Assembly (NCBI RefSeq): GCF_007830445.1
Contig: NZ_VLKR01000018.1
Span: 62,001 to 126,000, forward strand
Reading direction: 5' to 3'
Source: Sphingobacterium siyangense
GTDB lineage: Bacteria > Bacteroidota > Bacteroidia > Sphingobacteriales > Sphingobacteriaceae
DNA length: 64,000 nucleotides
The position numbers and the translations under genes are program-made. Under the pieces are notes generated by a model that was not told where the DNA came from, made no database searches, and saw nothing but the letters and a program-made list of their open reading frames with translations. Below are positions 42,296-51,326 of the stretch, piece by piece. Within the stretch, counting starts at the first letter, position 1; every line of letters starts with the position of its first letter.

Positions 42296-43825
42296 TTATT
42301 TCACGTTACCCATCAATTTACGCACAACAGGCGACAAGGCTATAAGCACCACACCAGCAATCAAAGAATATAAGCCTAATTGTTTATAACTCTCTGTATA
42401 AGTCACCAGTTTATCCGCCAATGAACTTTCTTCCTTAGCTTCGGCCATACTAGCACCGATCAAACCTGCTACATACTGACCGTAAGCACTCGCCAAGAAC
42501 CACATTCCCATCATGATACCTTGCAATCTCGCCGGAGACAATTTCGTCATAATGGAAAGACCAATTGGTGATAGACAAAGCTCCCCAACGGTAATAACAA
42601 GCAGCGCAAGGGTAAAGACATCCAATGAGGTCATACCATCGTGAGCGAATAAACGCGTAGCAAATAGAACATAATAACCTAATCCCAAGAAAACAAAACC
42701 AAGACCAAACTTAATAATGGTATTTGGCTCAAGTTTACGCTTGCCCAGCCAAATCCAAAAAAGGCCAAAAAGAGGTGCTAATGCAATAATAAATAACGCT
42801 CCACCTGAATTGTTAACACCATTTGGATCGAGCGTCATAACGCCCAATAAAGAATCATTCAAATGCTTAGCAGCAAAGATGCTTAAGGAACCGCCACTTT
42901 GCTCATATATTCCCCAAAAGATAATCGAGAAAAGAATAAACACCAGGGCAGCAATTAATTTCTTCCGCTCTTCAGCAGTCACTTTAGACATTTCATAGAA
43001 AAGATACAACAGCGTCAATGGGCCAATTGTGTACATAAAATAGTCTGTATACTGCGTTTTTGACACCATGATCTGAATAATAGGGATAAAAATCAACGTG
43101 GCAATATATACAGCATATTCTACCCATTTTGGTAATGCCTTCGTCTTTACTATGGCCTCAGGATCCCCTGGTTGAAGTCCTATTGGTCCTAAATGCCTTT
43201 TGGTAAAGTGAAAATTCACTAAACTAACCAACATTCCTACCGCCGCCAAGCCAAAAGCAACATTCCAACGATGTCCCTCAGAAATAATTGACGTCAGCAT
43301 ATATCCTTTACCGATCGCAACACAGATATATCCGCCTAAGAATGCACCTAAATTTATTCCCGCATAAAACAACGAAAAACCACCATCACGACGAACATCA
43401 CCTTTTTTATACAGCTCGCCTACCATCGTCGATATGTTGGGTTTAAAAAAACCGGTACCTATTATGATAAATGATAAACCAAAAAAGAAATACTTATGCG
43501 GATCTGCAGCAAGAAATAAGCTCCCTACGATCATCAATAAGCCACCCCAAAATAAAGATTTTCTAAAACCAAGAATTTTGTCTGCAAACAGCCCACCTAT
43601 GAATGTAAACGCATAAACAAATGCCTGTGTCGCTCCATATTGTAAATTGGCATCCTTTTCAGCAAAGTTTAATTGTGTGATCATAAAGAACACCAACATA
43701 CCGCGCATACCATAGAAACAGAATCTTTCCCACATCTCGGAAAAAAACAAACTCCAGATTTGCTTTGGGTACTTTCCGTCAAAATTTTGAATCTCTTCTA
43801 GCGATTCCCTTGTACTAACCTCCAT
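42296..43825 (-). CDS. POT family peptide transporter (MFS) 1
   Basis: A 509-residue inner-membrane transporter with about 14 predicted helices. The proton-coupling ExxER motif is at Glu30, Glu33 and Arg34 (FFSEMWERFCFYGMR). IGTGFFKPNISTMVGELY and DGGFSLFYAGINLGAFLGGY are the PTR2 family signatures. It probably imports di- and tripeptides with protons. It is followed downstream of a second POT gene on the same strand, but a terminator (43840-43870) separates them. Confidence 0.93.
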   Translation of the reverse strand: MEVSTRESLEEIQNFDGKYPKQIWSLFFSEMWERFCFYGMRGMLVFFMITQLNFAEKDANLQYGATQAFVYAFTFIGGLFADKILGFRKSLFWGGLLMIVGSLFLAADPHKYFFFGLSFIIIGTGFFKPNISTMVGELYKKGDVRRDGGFSLFYAGINLGAFLGGYICVAIGKGYMLTSIISEGHRWNVAFGLAAVGMLVSLVNFHFTKRHLGPIGLQPGDPEAIVKTKALPKWVEYAVYIATLIFIPIIQIMVSKTQYTDYFMYTIGPLTLLYLFYEMSKVTAEERKKLIAALVFILFSIIFWGIYEQSGGSLSIFAAKHLNDSLLGVMTLDPNGVNNSGGALFIIALAPLFGLFWIWLGKRKLEPNTIIKFGLGFVFLGLGYYVLFATRLFAHDGMTSLDVFTLALLVITVGELCLSPIGLSIMTKLSPARLQGIMMGMWFLASAYGQYVAGLIGASMAEAKEESSLADKLVTYTESYKQLGLYSLIAGVVLIALSPVVRKLMGNVK

Positions 43826-43839
43826 ACTAATTTATATTA

Positions 43840-43870
43840 ATCAAAAAAGCTTCTTTCGTAAAAGAAGCTT
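43840..43870 (-). terminator. Terminator of POT transporter 2
   Basis: AAGCTTCTTT pairs with AAAGAAGCTT; on the minus strand it is followed by a T-run. It lies 10 nt after the stop at 43880. Confidence 0.8.
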
Positions 43871-43879
43871 ATATATTTG

Positions 43880-45652
43880 TTATTTAATTCCGTGCATCAA
43901 TCGTTTAATCAATGGATTAAACAGCATTACTAACAGGCCTGCTAAGGCAGGAATTGCTGTAAATAAGAAGAAGAAGTAACTCAAGGAGTGTTCCTCTTGA
44001 ATGGTCTCCACTTGTCCCCCCAATACCGCTGCAACCTTCTGTGCAATAGCAATCGCCAAATACCAGATTCCAAACATAAATGCGAGCATGCGAGCCGGCA
44101 CCAATTTCGATACATAAGAGAGGCCTACAGGTGAAATAAATAATTCACCCAATGTATGGAACAAATAGGTCAGCACCAAAAATACCATCGAGATTTTAGC
44201 ACCCTGGCTTATTCCTATTGATCCTAATCCAATAATGAAAAATCCTATCGCAACCAAAATCAGACCAAAGCCATATTTAAAGGCTGCTGATGGATTATAC
44301 TTCGACTCCCAAATTTTGGATACCGAAGAGGCAAGTGCAATAATAAAAAATGAGTTTAAGATAGAGAACCAAGAAACTTTGATTTCTGATGCTTCTTTAT
44401 TGAACTCATTGTACAACATCCAGATTACTGCTCCCCAAATCAACCCAAAACAGATAAATAATACGATATTTGAAATGGCAATTTTGTTCCAGGTTACTTT
44501 TGCCAATTTAATCAGAACCCAAGAAATAATCGAAAGCGGTACAATCGTCAATAAACCATTTACCACATTAAAGGTTGTTAATGCAGCACCAGTAAGTGAT
44601 CTGTCAATATTATCTCTAGCCACAAGAACTAATGAAGTTGCCCCCTGCTCAAAGCTCATAAAAAAGAAGACCAAGAAAAAAGCCAACAGCACAACTGCGA
44701 ACATCCGATCCCTTACAACCTTATCATAACGCATAATCCGTGTAACAATAAGATATATGAAAAGAATCAACGCCACAATGACCATTATATACTGCCCTCT
44801 TAGAAATGGCGTATCCAAACGAGAAAATACATCAACAATACCATTCTTCGATAAAGGGTCATTAAAAGCGTATACAAAACCAATAATAGAAACTATCGCG
44901 ATCAATACATAATCCCGTATGGTAAATGGATTCCTTGTATCCGTATCCTCAGCGATAACTTTATGCTCCCCAGAGGTGGACTTATTTAAAACACCAAGAT
45001 TTCCCATGAGTGGTTTTGCAAAAACAAACTGCAGTGTTCCCAAAAGCATAAAGATACCAGCCAAACCGAATCCCCAATGCCAGCCATAAGTTTCGGCAAT
45101 ATATCCACATAGCATCATACCAAAGAAAGCGCCGGCATTGACCCCCATATAAAATATGGTATAAGCGCCGTCCTTTTTTTCTGGCAGATCTTTATACATC
45201 TCACCTAAGATAGATGGCATGTTAGGCTTGAAGAAACCCGTTCCGATAACTAGACACACTAAACCAAGGAAAAACATAATCGAAGTATCAAAGGCCATGG
45301 CAGCATGGCCAAGCGTCATAATCGCCGAACCGATGATCACAGCTTTACGTGATCCAATATATTTATCCGCTATAATCCCTCCTATAATAGGAGTTAAATA
45401 GAGCATCATGGCATAGGTACCATAAAGTGCTCCAGCTTGTTGTGCAGTCCAGGACCATCCCGAGAAAGGACTACCTTGAATAACTGCAGCAGTTAAAAAC
45501 TGCATTAAGAGTACACGCATCCCGTAGAACGAAAAACGTTCCCACATTTCAGTAAAGAAAAGGACAAAGAGCCCTGAACGCTGTCCCAATACATTTGACT
45601 TAAAAAAATCAGTCGACGGGCTAGTCGTAATATCCCCGTTTAATCTCCCCAT
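43880..45652 (-). CDS. POT family peptide transporter (MFS) 2
   Basis: A 590-residue POT transporter, longer than its neighbour because of an extended central loop and extra helices around residues 225-330. ExxER at Glu35, Glu38, Arg39 (FFTEMWERFSFYGMR); IGTGFFKPNMPSILGEMY and GAYTIFYMGVNAGAFFGMMLCGYI are the family signatures. It ends LIKRLMHGIK, like the two POT proteins at 56-59 kb (KKMMHGIN/D), so it is closer to those than to the adjacent 42296 gene. Likely proton-coupled oligopeptide uptake. Confidence 0.93.
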   Translation of the reverse strand: MGRLNGDITTSPSTDFFKSNVLGQRSGLFVLFFTEMWERFSFYGMRVLLMQFLTAAVIQGSPFSGWSWTAQQAGALYGTYAMMLYLTPIIGGIIADKYIGSRKAVIIGSAIMTLGHAAMAFDTSIMFFLGLVCLVIGTGFFKPNMPSILGEMYKDLPEKKDGAYTIFYMGVNAGAFFGMMLCGYIAETYGWHWGFGLAGIFMLLGTLQFVFAKPLMGNLGVLNKSTSGEHKVIAEDTDTRNPFTIRDYVLIAIVSIIGFVYAFNDPLSKNGIVDVFSRLDTPFLRGQYIMVIVALILFIYLIVTRIMRYDKVVRDRMFAVVLLAFFLVFFFMSFEQGATSLVLVARDNIDRSLTGAALTTFNVVNGLLTIVPLSIISWVLIKLAKVTWNKIAISNIVLFICFGLIWGAVIWMLYNEFNKEASEIKVSWFSILNSFFIIALASSVSKIWESKYNPSAAFKYGFGLILVAIGFFIIGLGSIGISQGAKISMVFLVLTYLFHTLGELFISPVGLSYVSKLVPARMLAFMFGIWYLAIAIAQKVAAVLGGQVETIQEEHSLSYFFFLFTAIPALAGLLVMLFNPLIKRLMHGIK

Positions 45653-45735
45653 AAATAATCAACCTTTATTTTTTTGATAAAATACTTACAAAGAAACAAA
45701 AACAAAATCACTTTTGACCAAAATAAAGTTGCATA

Positions 45736-45769
45736 AACAAAAAAAGGCAACCCTTTGGATTGCCTTTTC
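45736..45769 (-). terminator. Terminator of the XRE regulator gene
   Basis: On the minus strand AAAAGGCAA-CC pairs with GG-TTGCCTTTT around AAA, followed by seven T residues. It starts 20 nt after the stop. Confidence 0.75.
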
Positions 45770-45789
45770 GGTAACAATTTTAATATGCC

Positions 45790-46119
45790 TTATCTTTTGT
45801 GCAATTGCTCATAAAGATCAATAACCTTTTTCTGCAATTCAATTACTTCGCTATCGCGTTGTTGTAATTTTTGCGTCAAAGCATTCACCTCATTTACATA
45901 CTCTTTGTCTTCTTCAGAATCAGAAGTAGATAAAAGTTGAACAACTGTCAAATTGAATAATTTTGAGATTTGATTCAGGCGAGACAAATTCACATCTGTA
46001 ATCCCTGTTTCAATTTTAGAAAATGCTGGGATTGAGATATCCAATCGTTTTGCAACATCCTCTTGACTCCACCCCTTTTGGTGTCTAAGTAATCTGATTT
46101 TTTTTCCTAATGCATTCAT
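45790..46119 (-). CDS. XRE family helix-turn-helix regulator
   Basis: A 109-residue DNA-binding protein. The Cro/CI-type HTH is at residues 6-62 (KIRLLRHQKGWSQEDVAKRL, SIPAFSKIETGITDVNLSRL is its recognition part). Residues 72-107 form a coiled coil (VNALTQKLQQRDSEVIELQKK), likely for dimerisation. Targets are unknown. It is downstream of mpl with a 66-nt gap that has its own TATTTTTG element at 46137-46144 (minus strand). Confidence 0.9.
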   Translation of the reverse strand: MNALGKKIRLLRHQKGWSQEDVAKRLDISIPAFSKIETGITDVNLSRLNQISKLFNLTVVQLLSTSDSEEDKEYVNEVNALTQKLQQRDSEVIELQKKVIDLYEQLHKR

Positions 46120-46136
46120 CTGGTAGATATTTTAAA

Positions 46137-46144
46137 CAAAAATA
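46137..46144 (-). promoter_or_regulatory. Putative -7 promoter element of the XRE gene
   Basis: TATTTTTG on the minus strand, 17 nt before the start codon, in a very AT-rich spacer; the match could be chance. Confidence 0.35.
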
Positions 46145-46185
46145 ATAAATTACAATTTAATTTACATTAAATTATAATTTTTTCT

Positions 46186-47556
46186 CTAAAAATCTCTAAA
46201 AAACCGATCAGCCAGCACGGACAAATTAACCCCATTATAATTATTTAAACTCATAAGAAGTAAATTGTAGCCCTTTGATTTGACACCATCTAAAAATGAA
46301 TAGAGTCCGTCTAAACTTACAACAACCTCTAAATCAGGATTATTAAAATTATCCTTAATATTATTTGGGACACTTTCGATATCTTTATTAAGTTCTTTAC
46401 AAGAATTTATATTCACGTAGACCACAGATACATCCGACTCTTTCATCGAGTTTGCATATTGTAACAAAAAGGAAGAATCTAAACTATCATACGAGTTTAA
46501 TTCGATAATTGTGACCAATTTCTGATTAGGAAATTGCTCTTTCACGGCGTGAATACTTGACTTCACTTTATCCGCATTACAAGCATAATCCTGATAAACT
46601 ACCGATCCTTCCGAGCTTGCAACAAACTCCAAATAACGAATCGAAGTATTAAAACTTTTTATAGCCTCAAAGAACTCTTTCTTTTTGATCCCCAACCATT
46701 CGCAGATCGTATAGGCTCCAGCAATATTAGATAGGTTGTGCTTACCAAACACTTGCAAAGGAACATCTCCATCCGGTGTATTGATATAGGTTACCCCCTT
46801 ATTAATTGTATAATCAGGAATCTTATAGCCATGTCTATTGATCTTACAATCTTTCGTATCTTGGAGAACCTTCTGTAACACAACATCTTCCTTATTATAA
46901 ATTAAGGTACCTTTTGGCGGAATTGAGTCAATAAAATCTTCAAATTGTTTAATATATTCCTCTTGTGATATTTTCGAGTTAAACTCATTCCATACAATAC
47001 CCGAAATTAAGGCTATATTCGGTTTATAATACAAAAACTTAGACTTCGGATCAATCTTGGATGAAACATATTCATCTCCTTCGATAATAATAATCTTATT
47101 ATGCTTAGTAATATCGACCAACTTATCAAAGCCTCTTAATTGAGCCCCTACCAAATAGTCAAATTCTTTTCCTAGAAATCGCATAACATGCATCACCATG
47201 CTCGTTATGGTCGTCTTACCGTAACTTCCAGCAATAACCACCCGGATTTTATCCTGCGAAAGCTCTTGTATAAATTCTGGAAAAGAATAAATTTTAAGAC
47301 CTAATTCCTGCGCCCGCCTTAATTCAGGATTATCTACCTGGGCATGAGCACCCAAGATCACAGCATCAATATCCTCCGTAACTTTTTCCTCAAACCAGCC
47401 CAATTGATTAGGAAGCAAGCCTGCTTCAATCAAATGAGAACGGGAAGGTTCTACGATCTGATCGTCAGAACCTGTCACTTGATGCCCTTGTTTTGCCAAT
47501 GAAATAGCAAGGTTATGCATCACACTACCACCTATTGCTATAAAATGAATCCGCAT
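46186..47556 (-). CDS. mpl: UDP-N-acetylmuramate:tripeptide ligase (Mpl), peptidoglycan recycling
   Basis: A 456-residue Mur ligase. The Rossmann-like N-terminus MRIHFIAIGGSVMHNLA, the P-loop VVIAGSYGKTTITS (where most relatives have a His before GKT) and GDEYVSSKIDPKSKF identify the Mpl branch rather than MurC. Mpl re-attaches the recovered tripeptide L-Ala-gamma-D-Glu-meso-DAP to UDP-MurNAc. In Bacteroidota the annotation is by homology. It is the last gene of an operon with prmA, tpiA and a GlmU-like gene (gaps of 7-11 nt). Confidence 0.88.
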   Translation of the reverse strand: MRIHFIAIGGSVMHNLAISLAKQGHQVTGSDDQIVEPSRSHLIEAGLLPNQLGWFEEKVTEDIDAVILGAHAQVDNPELRRAQELGLKIYSFPEFIQELSQDKIRVVIAGSYGKTTITSMVMHVMRFLGKEFDYLVGAQLRGFDKLVDITKHNKIIIIEGDEYVSSKIDPKSKFLYYKPNIALISGIVWNEFNSKISQEEYIKQFEDFIDSIPPKGTLIYNKEDVVLQKVLQDTKDCKINRHGYKIPDYTINKGVTYINTPDGDVPLQVFGKHNLSNIAGAYTICEWLGIKKKEFFEAIKSFNTSIRYLEFVASSEGSVVYQDYACNADKVKSSIHAVKEQFPNQKLVTIIELNSYDSLDSSFLLQYANSMKESDVSVVYVNINSCKELNKDIESVPNNIKDNFNNPDLEVVVSLDGLYSFLDGVKSKGYNLLLMSLNNYNGVNLSVLADRFFRDF

Positions 47557-47563
47557 AGCTAAA

Positions 47564-48403
47564 TTATCGCTTCACAAACTTGGCTGCACACCAATTATTT
47601 AAAACTTTATTGGAGATAAACTCAAAACCTAATGACGTCGCCGCATCGCTTAAGATTGCTAAATCTTCCTGCTCATAGAAACCACTTAGGTACAGCTCAC
47701 CCCCTGTACGAATGCTCGATGCATACTGAGGTAATTGTTCTAAAAGAATGTTACGATTAATATTTGCCAAAATCACATCAAAGCCCCGACCTGTTAACAC
47801 TTCATAAGATCCACAGAGCGTCTCAATATGCTCAACATGATTGAGCACTCTATTTTCGATCACACTTTCGACACATATTTCATCATAATCCACAGCCAAC
47901 ACAGTATTCGCACGTTTTTTTGATGCCAAAATGGCTAGAATCCCTGTACCGCAGCCCATGTCTAAAACCTGCTTGCCATTAAAATCATTCTCCAAGATAT
48001 ACTGAAGCATCATCGAAGTTGTTTGATGATGGCCAGTGCCAAAAGACATCTTCGGATCTATAATGATTTCATAGGGAAACTCAGGTTTTGCCTCATGAAA
48101 AGTTGCACGCACATAGCATTGCCCCCCCACCTCAATTGGGTTGAAATTACTTTCCCACAATTTATTCCAATTCTGGTTTTCTATTTCCTGTATCTTATAA
48201 TCGACCTCTAGGCCTTCATAAGGTTGAAGCATCAAAGTTTCTAATGCTTGCAAGTCAAGATTTGCAGCTGAAATATAAGCTGCAAATCCAGATTCGGTAT
48301 CCTCAAAAGTATCAAAGCCAATATCAGCCAAATCAGATATCAACAAATCCTTCTGCCATTCTTCACCTGATCGCATTTGAAAGATAACCTCTACGTATTT
48401 CAT
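47564..48403 (-). CDS. prmA: Ribosomal protein L11 methyltransferase
   Basis: A 279-residue SAM-dependent methyltransferase. The substrate-recognition N-terminal domain spans about 1-105; FGTGHHQTTSMML and VLDMGCGTGILAILASK (SAM motif I) follow, then ILANINRNILLEQLP (motif IV, NPPY-like). PrmA methylates L11 lysines. It ends 7 nt before mpl. Confidence 0.93.
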   Translation of the reverse strand: MKYVEVIFQMRSGEEWQKDLLISDLADIGFDTFEDTESGFAAYISAANLDLQALETLMLQPYEGLEVDYKIQEIENQNWNKLWESNFNPIEVGGQCYVRATFHEAKPEFPYEIIIDPKMSFGTGHHQTTSMMLQYILENDFNGKQVLDMGCGTGILAILASKKRANTVLAVDYDEICVESVIENRVLNHVEHIETLCGSYEVLTGRGFDVILANINRNILLEQLPQYASSIRTGGELYLSGFYEQEDLAILSDAATSLGFEFISNKVLNNWCAAKFVKR

Positions 48404-48412
48404 TTCTAAAAA

Positions 48413-49180
48413 TTAGCCGTTAAATACTTTAGCGATATCAATAAAATCTCTCGATTTTAAAGAAGCCCCTCCTATCAAACCACCATCAATGTCGGCTTGA
48501 GCAAACAAATCTTTTGCATTACCTGGATTACAAGACCCTCCATATAGAATACTTGTATTATCAGCAATCTCGTGACCATATTGATCAGCTAGCACCTCGC
48601 GGATAAATTTATGAACCTCCTGTGCTTGCTCTGGGCTAGCTGTCAAGCCAGTACCAATTGCCCAAACTGGTTCATATGCCAATACTACAGATGCAAAAGC
48701 TTCTTTAGACAAGTGGAACAATCCATCTGTCAATTGTGTTTTGATCACATCAAAGAAAGCCCCAGATTCGCGTTCTTCTCTTGTTTCTCCAATACAGAAT
48801 ATTGGTGTTAAATCATGTTTTAATGCAATATCCACTTTAGATGCCAACAATGCATCAGTCTCACCAAAATAAGCACGTCTTTCAGAGTGCCCCAAAATAA
48901 CATGTGAAGCACCTACTGATTTCACTTGTGAAGCCGAAATCTCACCTGTATAGGCTCCGGACTCAGCTTGGTGAATATTCTGTGCACCGATATTTACATT
49001 TGCAACATTTTTCGACAATTGCCCAAGGCTTGACAAATGAATAAATGGGCTACAAACAACCAATTCTTGGTTTCCAATCACTTCATCTTTGGCCATATTG
49101 ATAATTTCAGAAAACAAGCTCAATCCTGATTGATAGTCTAAATTCATTTTCCAATTACCAGCTACGATTTTTTTACGCAT
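48413..49180 (-). CDS. tpiA: Triosephosphate isomerase
   Basis: A 255-residue TIM barrel converting dihydroxyacetone phosphate and glyceraldehyde-3-phosphate. Catalytic Lys11 in AGNWKMN, His98 in ILGHSERR and Glu170 in LAYEPVWAIGTG are intact; the phosphate loop is YGGSCNPGN. Standard length. It lies in the glmU-like-tpiA-prmA-mpl operon with 11- and 9-nt gaps. Confidence 0.97.
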   Translation of the reverse strand: MRKKIVAGNWKMNLDYQSGLSLFSEIINMAKDEVIGNQELVVCSPFIHLSSLGQLSKNVANVNIGAQNIHQAESGAYTGEISASQVKSVGASHVILGHSERRAYFGETDALLASKVDIALKHDLTPIFCIGETREERESGAFFDVIKTQLTDGLFHLSKEAFASVVLAYEPVWAIGTGLTASPEQAQEVHKFIREVLADQYGHEIADNTSILYGGSCNPGNAKDLFAQADIDGGLIGGASLKSRDFIDIAKVFNG

Positions 49181-49191
49181 GATTTTACGAT

Positions 49192-50358
49192 TTAATTATA
49201 TTTTTTGTTAAGTTGATTCAATTTATCTTTAATCTGCTCCGTGAGCTCTTCCCCTTTTGACGCATACAGCGTCTCCAAATATGCCATAAACTTATCAAAT
49301 TCATAAGTTTGCACACCTCCGTCGAACACCCAAGCAAATGACGGTACAAATTTAGCATAAAAACTTGTATCTGCTAGCATGCTTGCAATTCCAATTACCG
49401 TCCCTGTATTTAAAGCCGAATTGATACCAAGGCGTGTATAGTCTCCAATAAAGGCCCCGCATTTTAACAGACCTGTATCCCGAACACCATCCAATGCATA
49501 ATCGTAAATTGAAACGGTCTTTAAGTTATTCTTCAAATTGGAGTTAGAGGTACCAGCCCCTAAGTTACACCAATCCCCTATCACTGAACACCCTAGATAA
49601 CCATGATGCCCCTTGGCCGAAAAATCACCAATGACCGAATTTCCGATCTCTCCCCCAATGACACTCTGCTTGCCTATCGAAACATTGCCATAAATCGTGG
49701 CGCCCATTTTCACAACGGCACCCTTACCAAGGTATAATGGACCACGCAAATGCGCTCCCTCCATAATTGTAACATCTTCATCGATATATATGGGGCCTTG
49801 TAGAGTATTGATCGTAGCACATTCCACGCTAACACGAGCGCCTACATAAAGGTCATTTCCTAACAATTGATTCGTCACAGCTATACTGGACGACTGAACA
49901 TCTTGTACCAGAAGATTGAAATCACGTGTTATTTCAGCTCCTGTAAGCAAAAACAGATCTTCTACCCCCTTTAGTAGATCCACTGACGTATCAATCTCTT
50001 GTACACGATAAGAGCCCATACGCGCATAACAACAAGCGATAACGTATCCGCGCTGTACAAGAACCTCTCCTACACCCAAGCGCTGTATAGCCTGCAATAA
50101 TACTACTGACGGGATAACGTTCTCAGACAACCAAATAATCCCCTCCTCGTTCGAATGAGCGGCAATATAGTGTACATCAAATGCTAAAGCTAATTTTAGC
50201 CATTTCTCCCGTAAAGTCAGTATACCAACCCGAAGGTCCAAGCAAGATTTCACGAAAGTAAATGGATAAAGACTCTTTCTATCAAAAGTAGTTAATGGGG
50301 AGCTAAGCTTATCCAACAATTGGATCGAATCAAAGCAATCTGTAAAGAAGATTTTCAC
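49192..50358 (-). CDS. GlmU family putative sugar nucleotidyltransferase
   Basis: A 388-residue two-part protein. The N-terminal part (about 1-150) is the sugar nucleotidyltransferase-like domain specific to Bacteroidota (DLRVGILTLREKW), without the GlmU N-terminal signature GxGTRM. The C-terminal left-handed beta helix (about 180-330) has hexapeptide repeats (GPIYIDEDVTIMEGAHLRGP, GNVSIGKQSVIGGEI) as in acyltransferases. The substrate is unknown; a role in nucleotide-sugar formation for the envelope is inference. First gene of the operon with tpiA, prmA and mpl. Confidence 0.82.
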   Translation of the reverse strand: MKIFFTDCFDSIQLLDKLSSPLTTFDRKSLYPFTFVKSCLDLRVGILTLREKWLKLALAFDVHYIAAHSNEEGIIWLSENVIPSVVLLQAIQRLGVGEVLVQRGYVIACCYARMGSYRVQEIDTSVDLLKGVEDLFLLTGAEITRDFNLLVQDVQSSSIAVTNQLLGNDLYVGARVSVECATINTLQGPIYIDEDVTIMEGAHLRGPLYLGKGAVVKMGATIYGNVSIGKQSVIGGEIGNSVIGDFSAKGHHGYLGCSVIGDWCNLGAGTSNSNLKNNLKTVSIYDYALDGVRDTGLLKCGAFIGDYTRLGINSALNTGTVIGIASMLADTSFYAKFVPSFAWVFDGGVQTYEFDKFMAYLETLYASKGEELTEQIKDKLNQLNKKYN

Positions 50359-50371
50359 AAATTAAAAATAA

Positions 50372-50405
50372 CAAAAAAAACTCGACAAATTATATTTATC
50401 GAGTT
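50372..50405 (-). terminator. Terminator of rpmE2
   Basis: On the minus strand AACTCGA pairs with TCGAGTT around a 13-nt loop, followed by eight T residues. It separates rpmE2 from the glmU-like operon. Confidence 0.75.
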
Positions 50406-50436
50406 CTTAATATTGTAATATACAGATCTGCTACAA

Positions 50437-50685
50437 TTATTTTTTGTTGTAACGGTTACGGAATTTGTCGATACGACCAGCAGTATCAACCAATTTCATT
50501 TTACCTGTATAGAAAGGGTGTGATGTATGAGAGATCTCTAGTTTTACAACTGGATACTCATTACCATCTTCCCATGTGATAGTTTCTTTAGTATCAACAC
50601 AAGATTTTGTAATAAAAGCATAGTCATTTGACATATCTTTAAATACAACTAATCTGTAATTTGAAGGATGCAAATCTTTTTTCAT
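50437..50685 (-). CDS. rpmE2: 50S ribosomal protein L31 type B
   Basis: An 82-residue bL31 of the type B, zinc-free kind: MKKDLHPSNYRLVVFKDMS start, no CxxC pair, TSHPFYTGKMKLVDTAGRIDKFRNRY end. It bridges the ribosomal subunits. In many bacteria type B replaces the zinc-binding form under zinc limitation; in Bacteroidota it is usually the only form. Monocistronic with its own promoter and terminator. Confidence 0.95.
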   Translation of the reverse strand: MKKDLHPSNYRLVVFKDMSNDYAFITKSCVDTKETITWEDGNEYPVVKLEISHTSHPFYTGKMKLVDTAGRIDKFRNRYNKK

Positions 50686-50721
50686 TATTATTATGATTAC
50701 GTATATTCAATTATTGAGGTG

Positions 50722-50753
50722 CAAAGATAACTTATAAAAATGTAACTTACAAC
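50722..50753 (-). promoter_or_regulatory. Promoter of rpmE2
   Basis: On the minus strand GTTG, 20 nt, TATCTTTG (-7 element 50722-50729), 36 nt before the start codon. One mismatch in the -33 box. Confidence 0.6.
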
Positions 50754-50848
50754 AATTACGAAGAATAATTAGTTGAAATTTTCCACATTTTAGTTAACAG
50801 CACTTATCAAGGGTACAAATGTAACAATCTTTATCCTAACCCAAAGAA

Positions 50849-50856
50849 TAATTTTG
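50849..50856 (+). promoter_or_regulatory. Putative -7 promoter element of the DUF2853 gene
   Basis: TAATTTTG, 55 nt before the ATG at 50912. No TTTG at the proper distance. Confidence 0.4.
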
Positions 50857-50911
50857 TTTATCGACTTTTTTACCTAACTTAACTAACTACAATTAAATCA
50901 CTTACATAATT

Positions 50912-51250
50912 ATGAGCAAATTAGATGAAAAAATTGCTGCATATGTTGCAGAATCAAAAAAGCTAGGCTTATCATTAGATGAAGCATTTATTGCAAAAGT
51001 AACAAAAGGAATAGGACCTTCCATTTACAATGCAGACTCCGAAACCGTCGCTGCATCAGATCCCGAAGAACTGAACCGTGTCAAACAAAATTTTTTGATC
51101 AAAAAATTAGGTCTAAAAGATGGGCCCGATTTAGACAAGGCACTAGAGGAAGTGATTACCGCTATTGGCAAATCCAATAAAAATAAATACCGTGTATTAG
51201 TATATGCTTTATTGGCAAAGAAATTCAAAAAAGAATCTGTTTACCAATAA
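50912..51250 (+). CDS. DUF2853 family protein
   Basis: A 112-residue, helical, cytoplasmic protein with the DUF2853 pattern MSKLDEKIAAYVAESKKLG, then SDPEELNRVKQNFLIKKLGL and the C-terminal NKNKYRVLVYALLAKKF. No function is known for the family. A stand-alone gene, convergent with the CBM9-like gene. Confidence 0.85.
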   Translation: MSKLDEKIAAYVAESKKLGLSLDEAFIAKVTKGIGPSIYNADSETVAASDPEELNRVKQNFLIKKLGLKDGPDLDKALEEVITAIGKSNKNKYRVLVYALLAKKFKKESVYQ

Positions 51251-51267
51251 GCATCAACTTTTTTACT

Positions 51268-51326
51268 CAACTCCTAACCAAAGACCATTTCTCCAAAAAA
51301 CTCGGGGAGATGGAAGTTAGGAGTTG
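51268..51326. terminator. Hairpin overlapping the 3' end of the CBM9-like gene
   Basis: The arms CAACTCCTAAC (51268-51278) and GTTAGGAGTTG (51316-51326) are perfect 11-bp inverse complements, with an inner CATTTCTCC / GGGGAGATG pairing. The outer arm includes the CBM9-like stop codon and the other lies in its coding end. On the plus strand GGGTTTTC follows, so it may end the DUF2853 transcript. Confidence 0.5.

Noticed and set aside
46186..47556. MurC annotation
   Set aside because: The N-terminus and the GDEYVSSKIDPKSKF segment fit Mpl; the position with tpiA and prmA rather than with a division cluster also argues against MurC.
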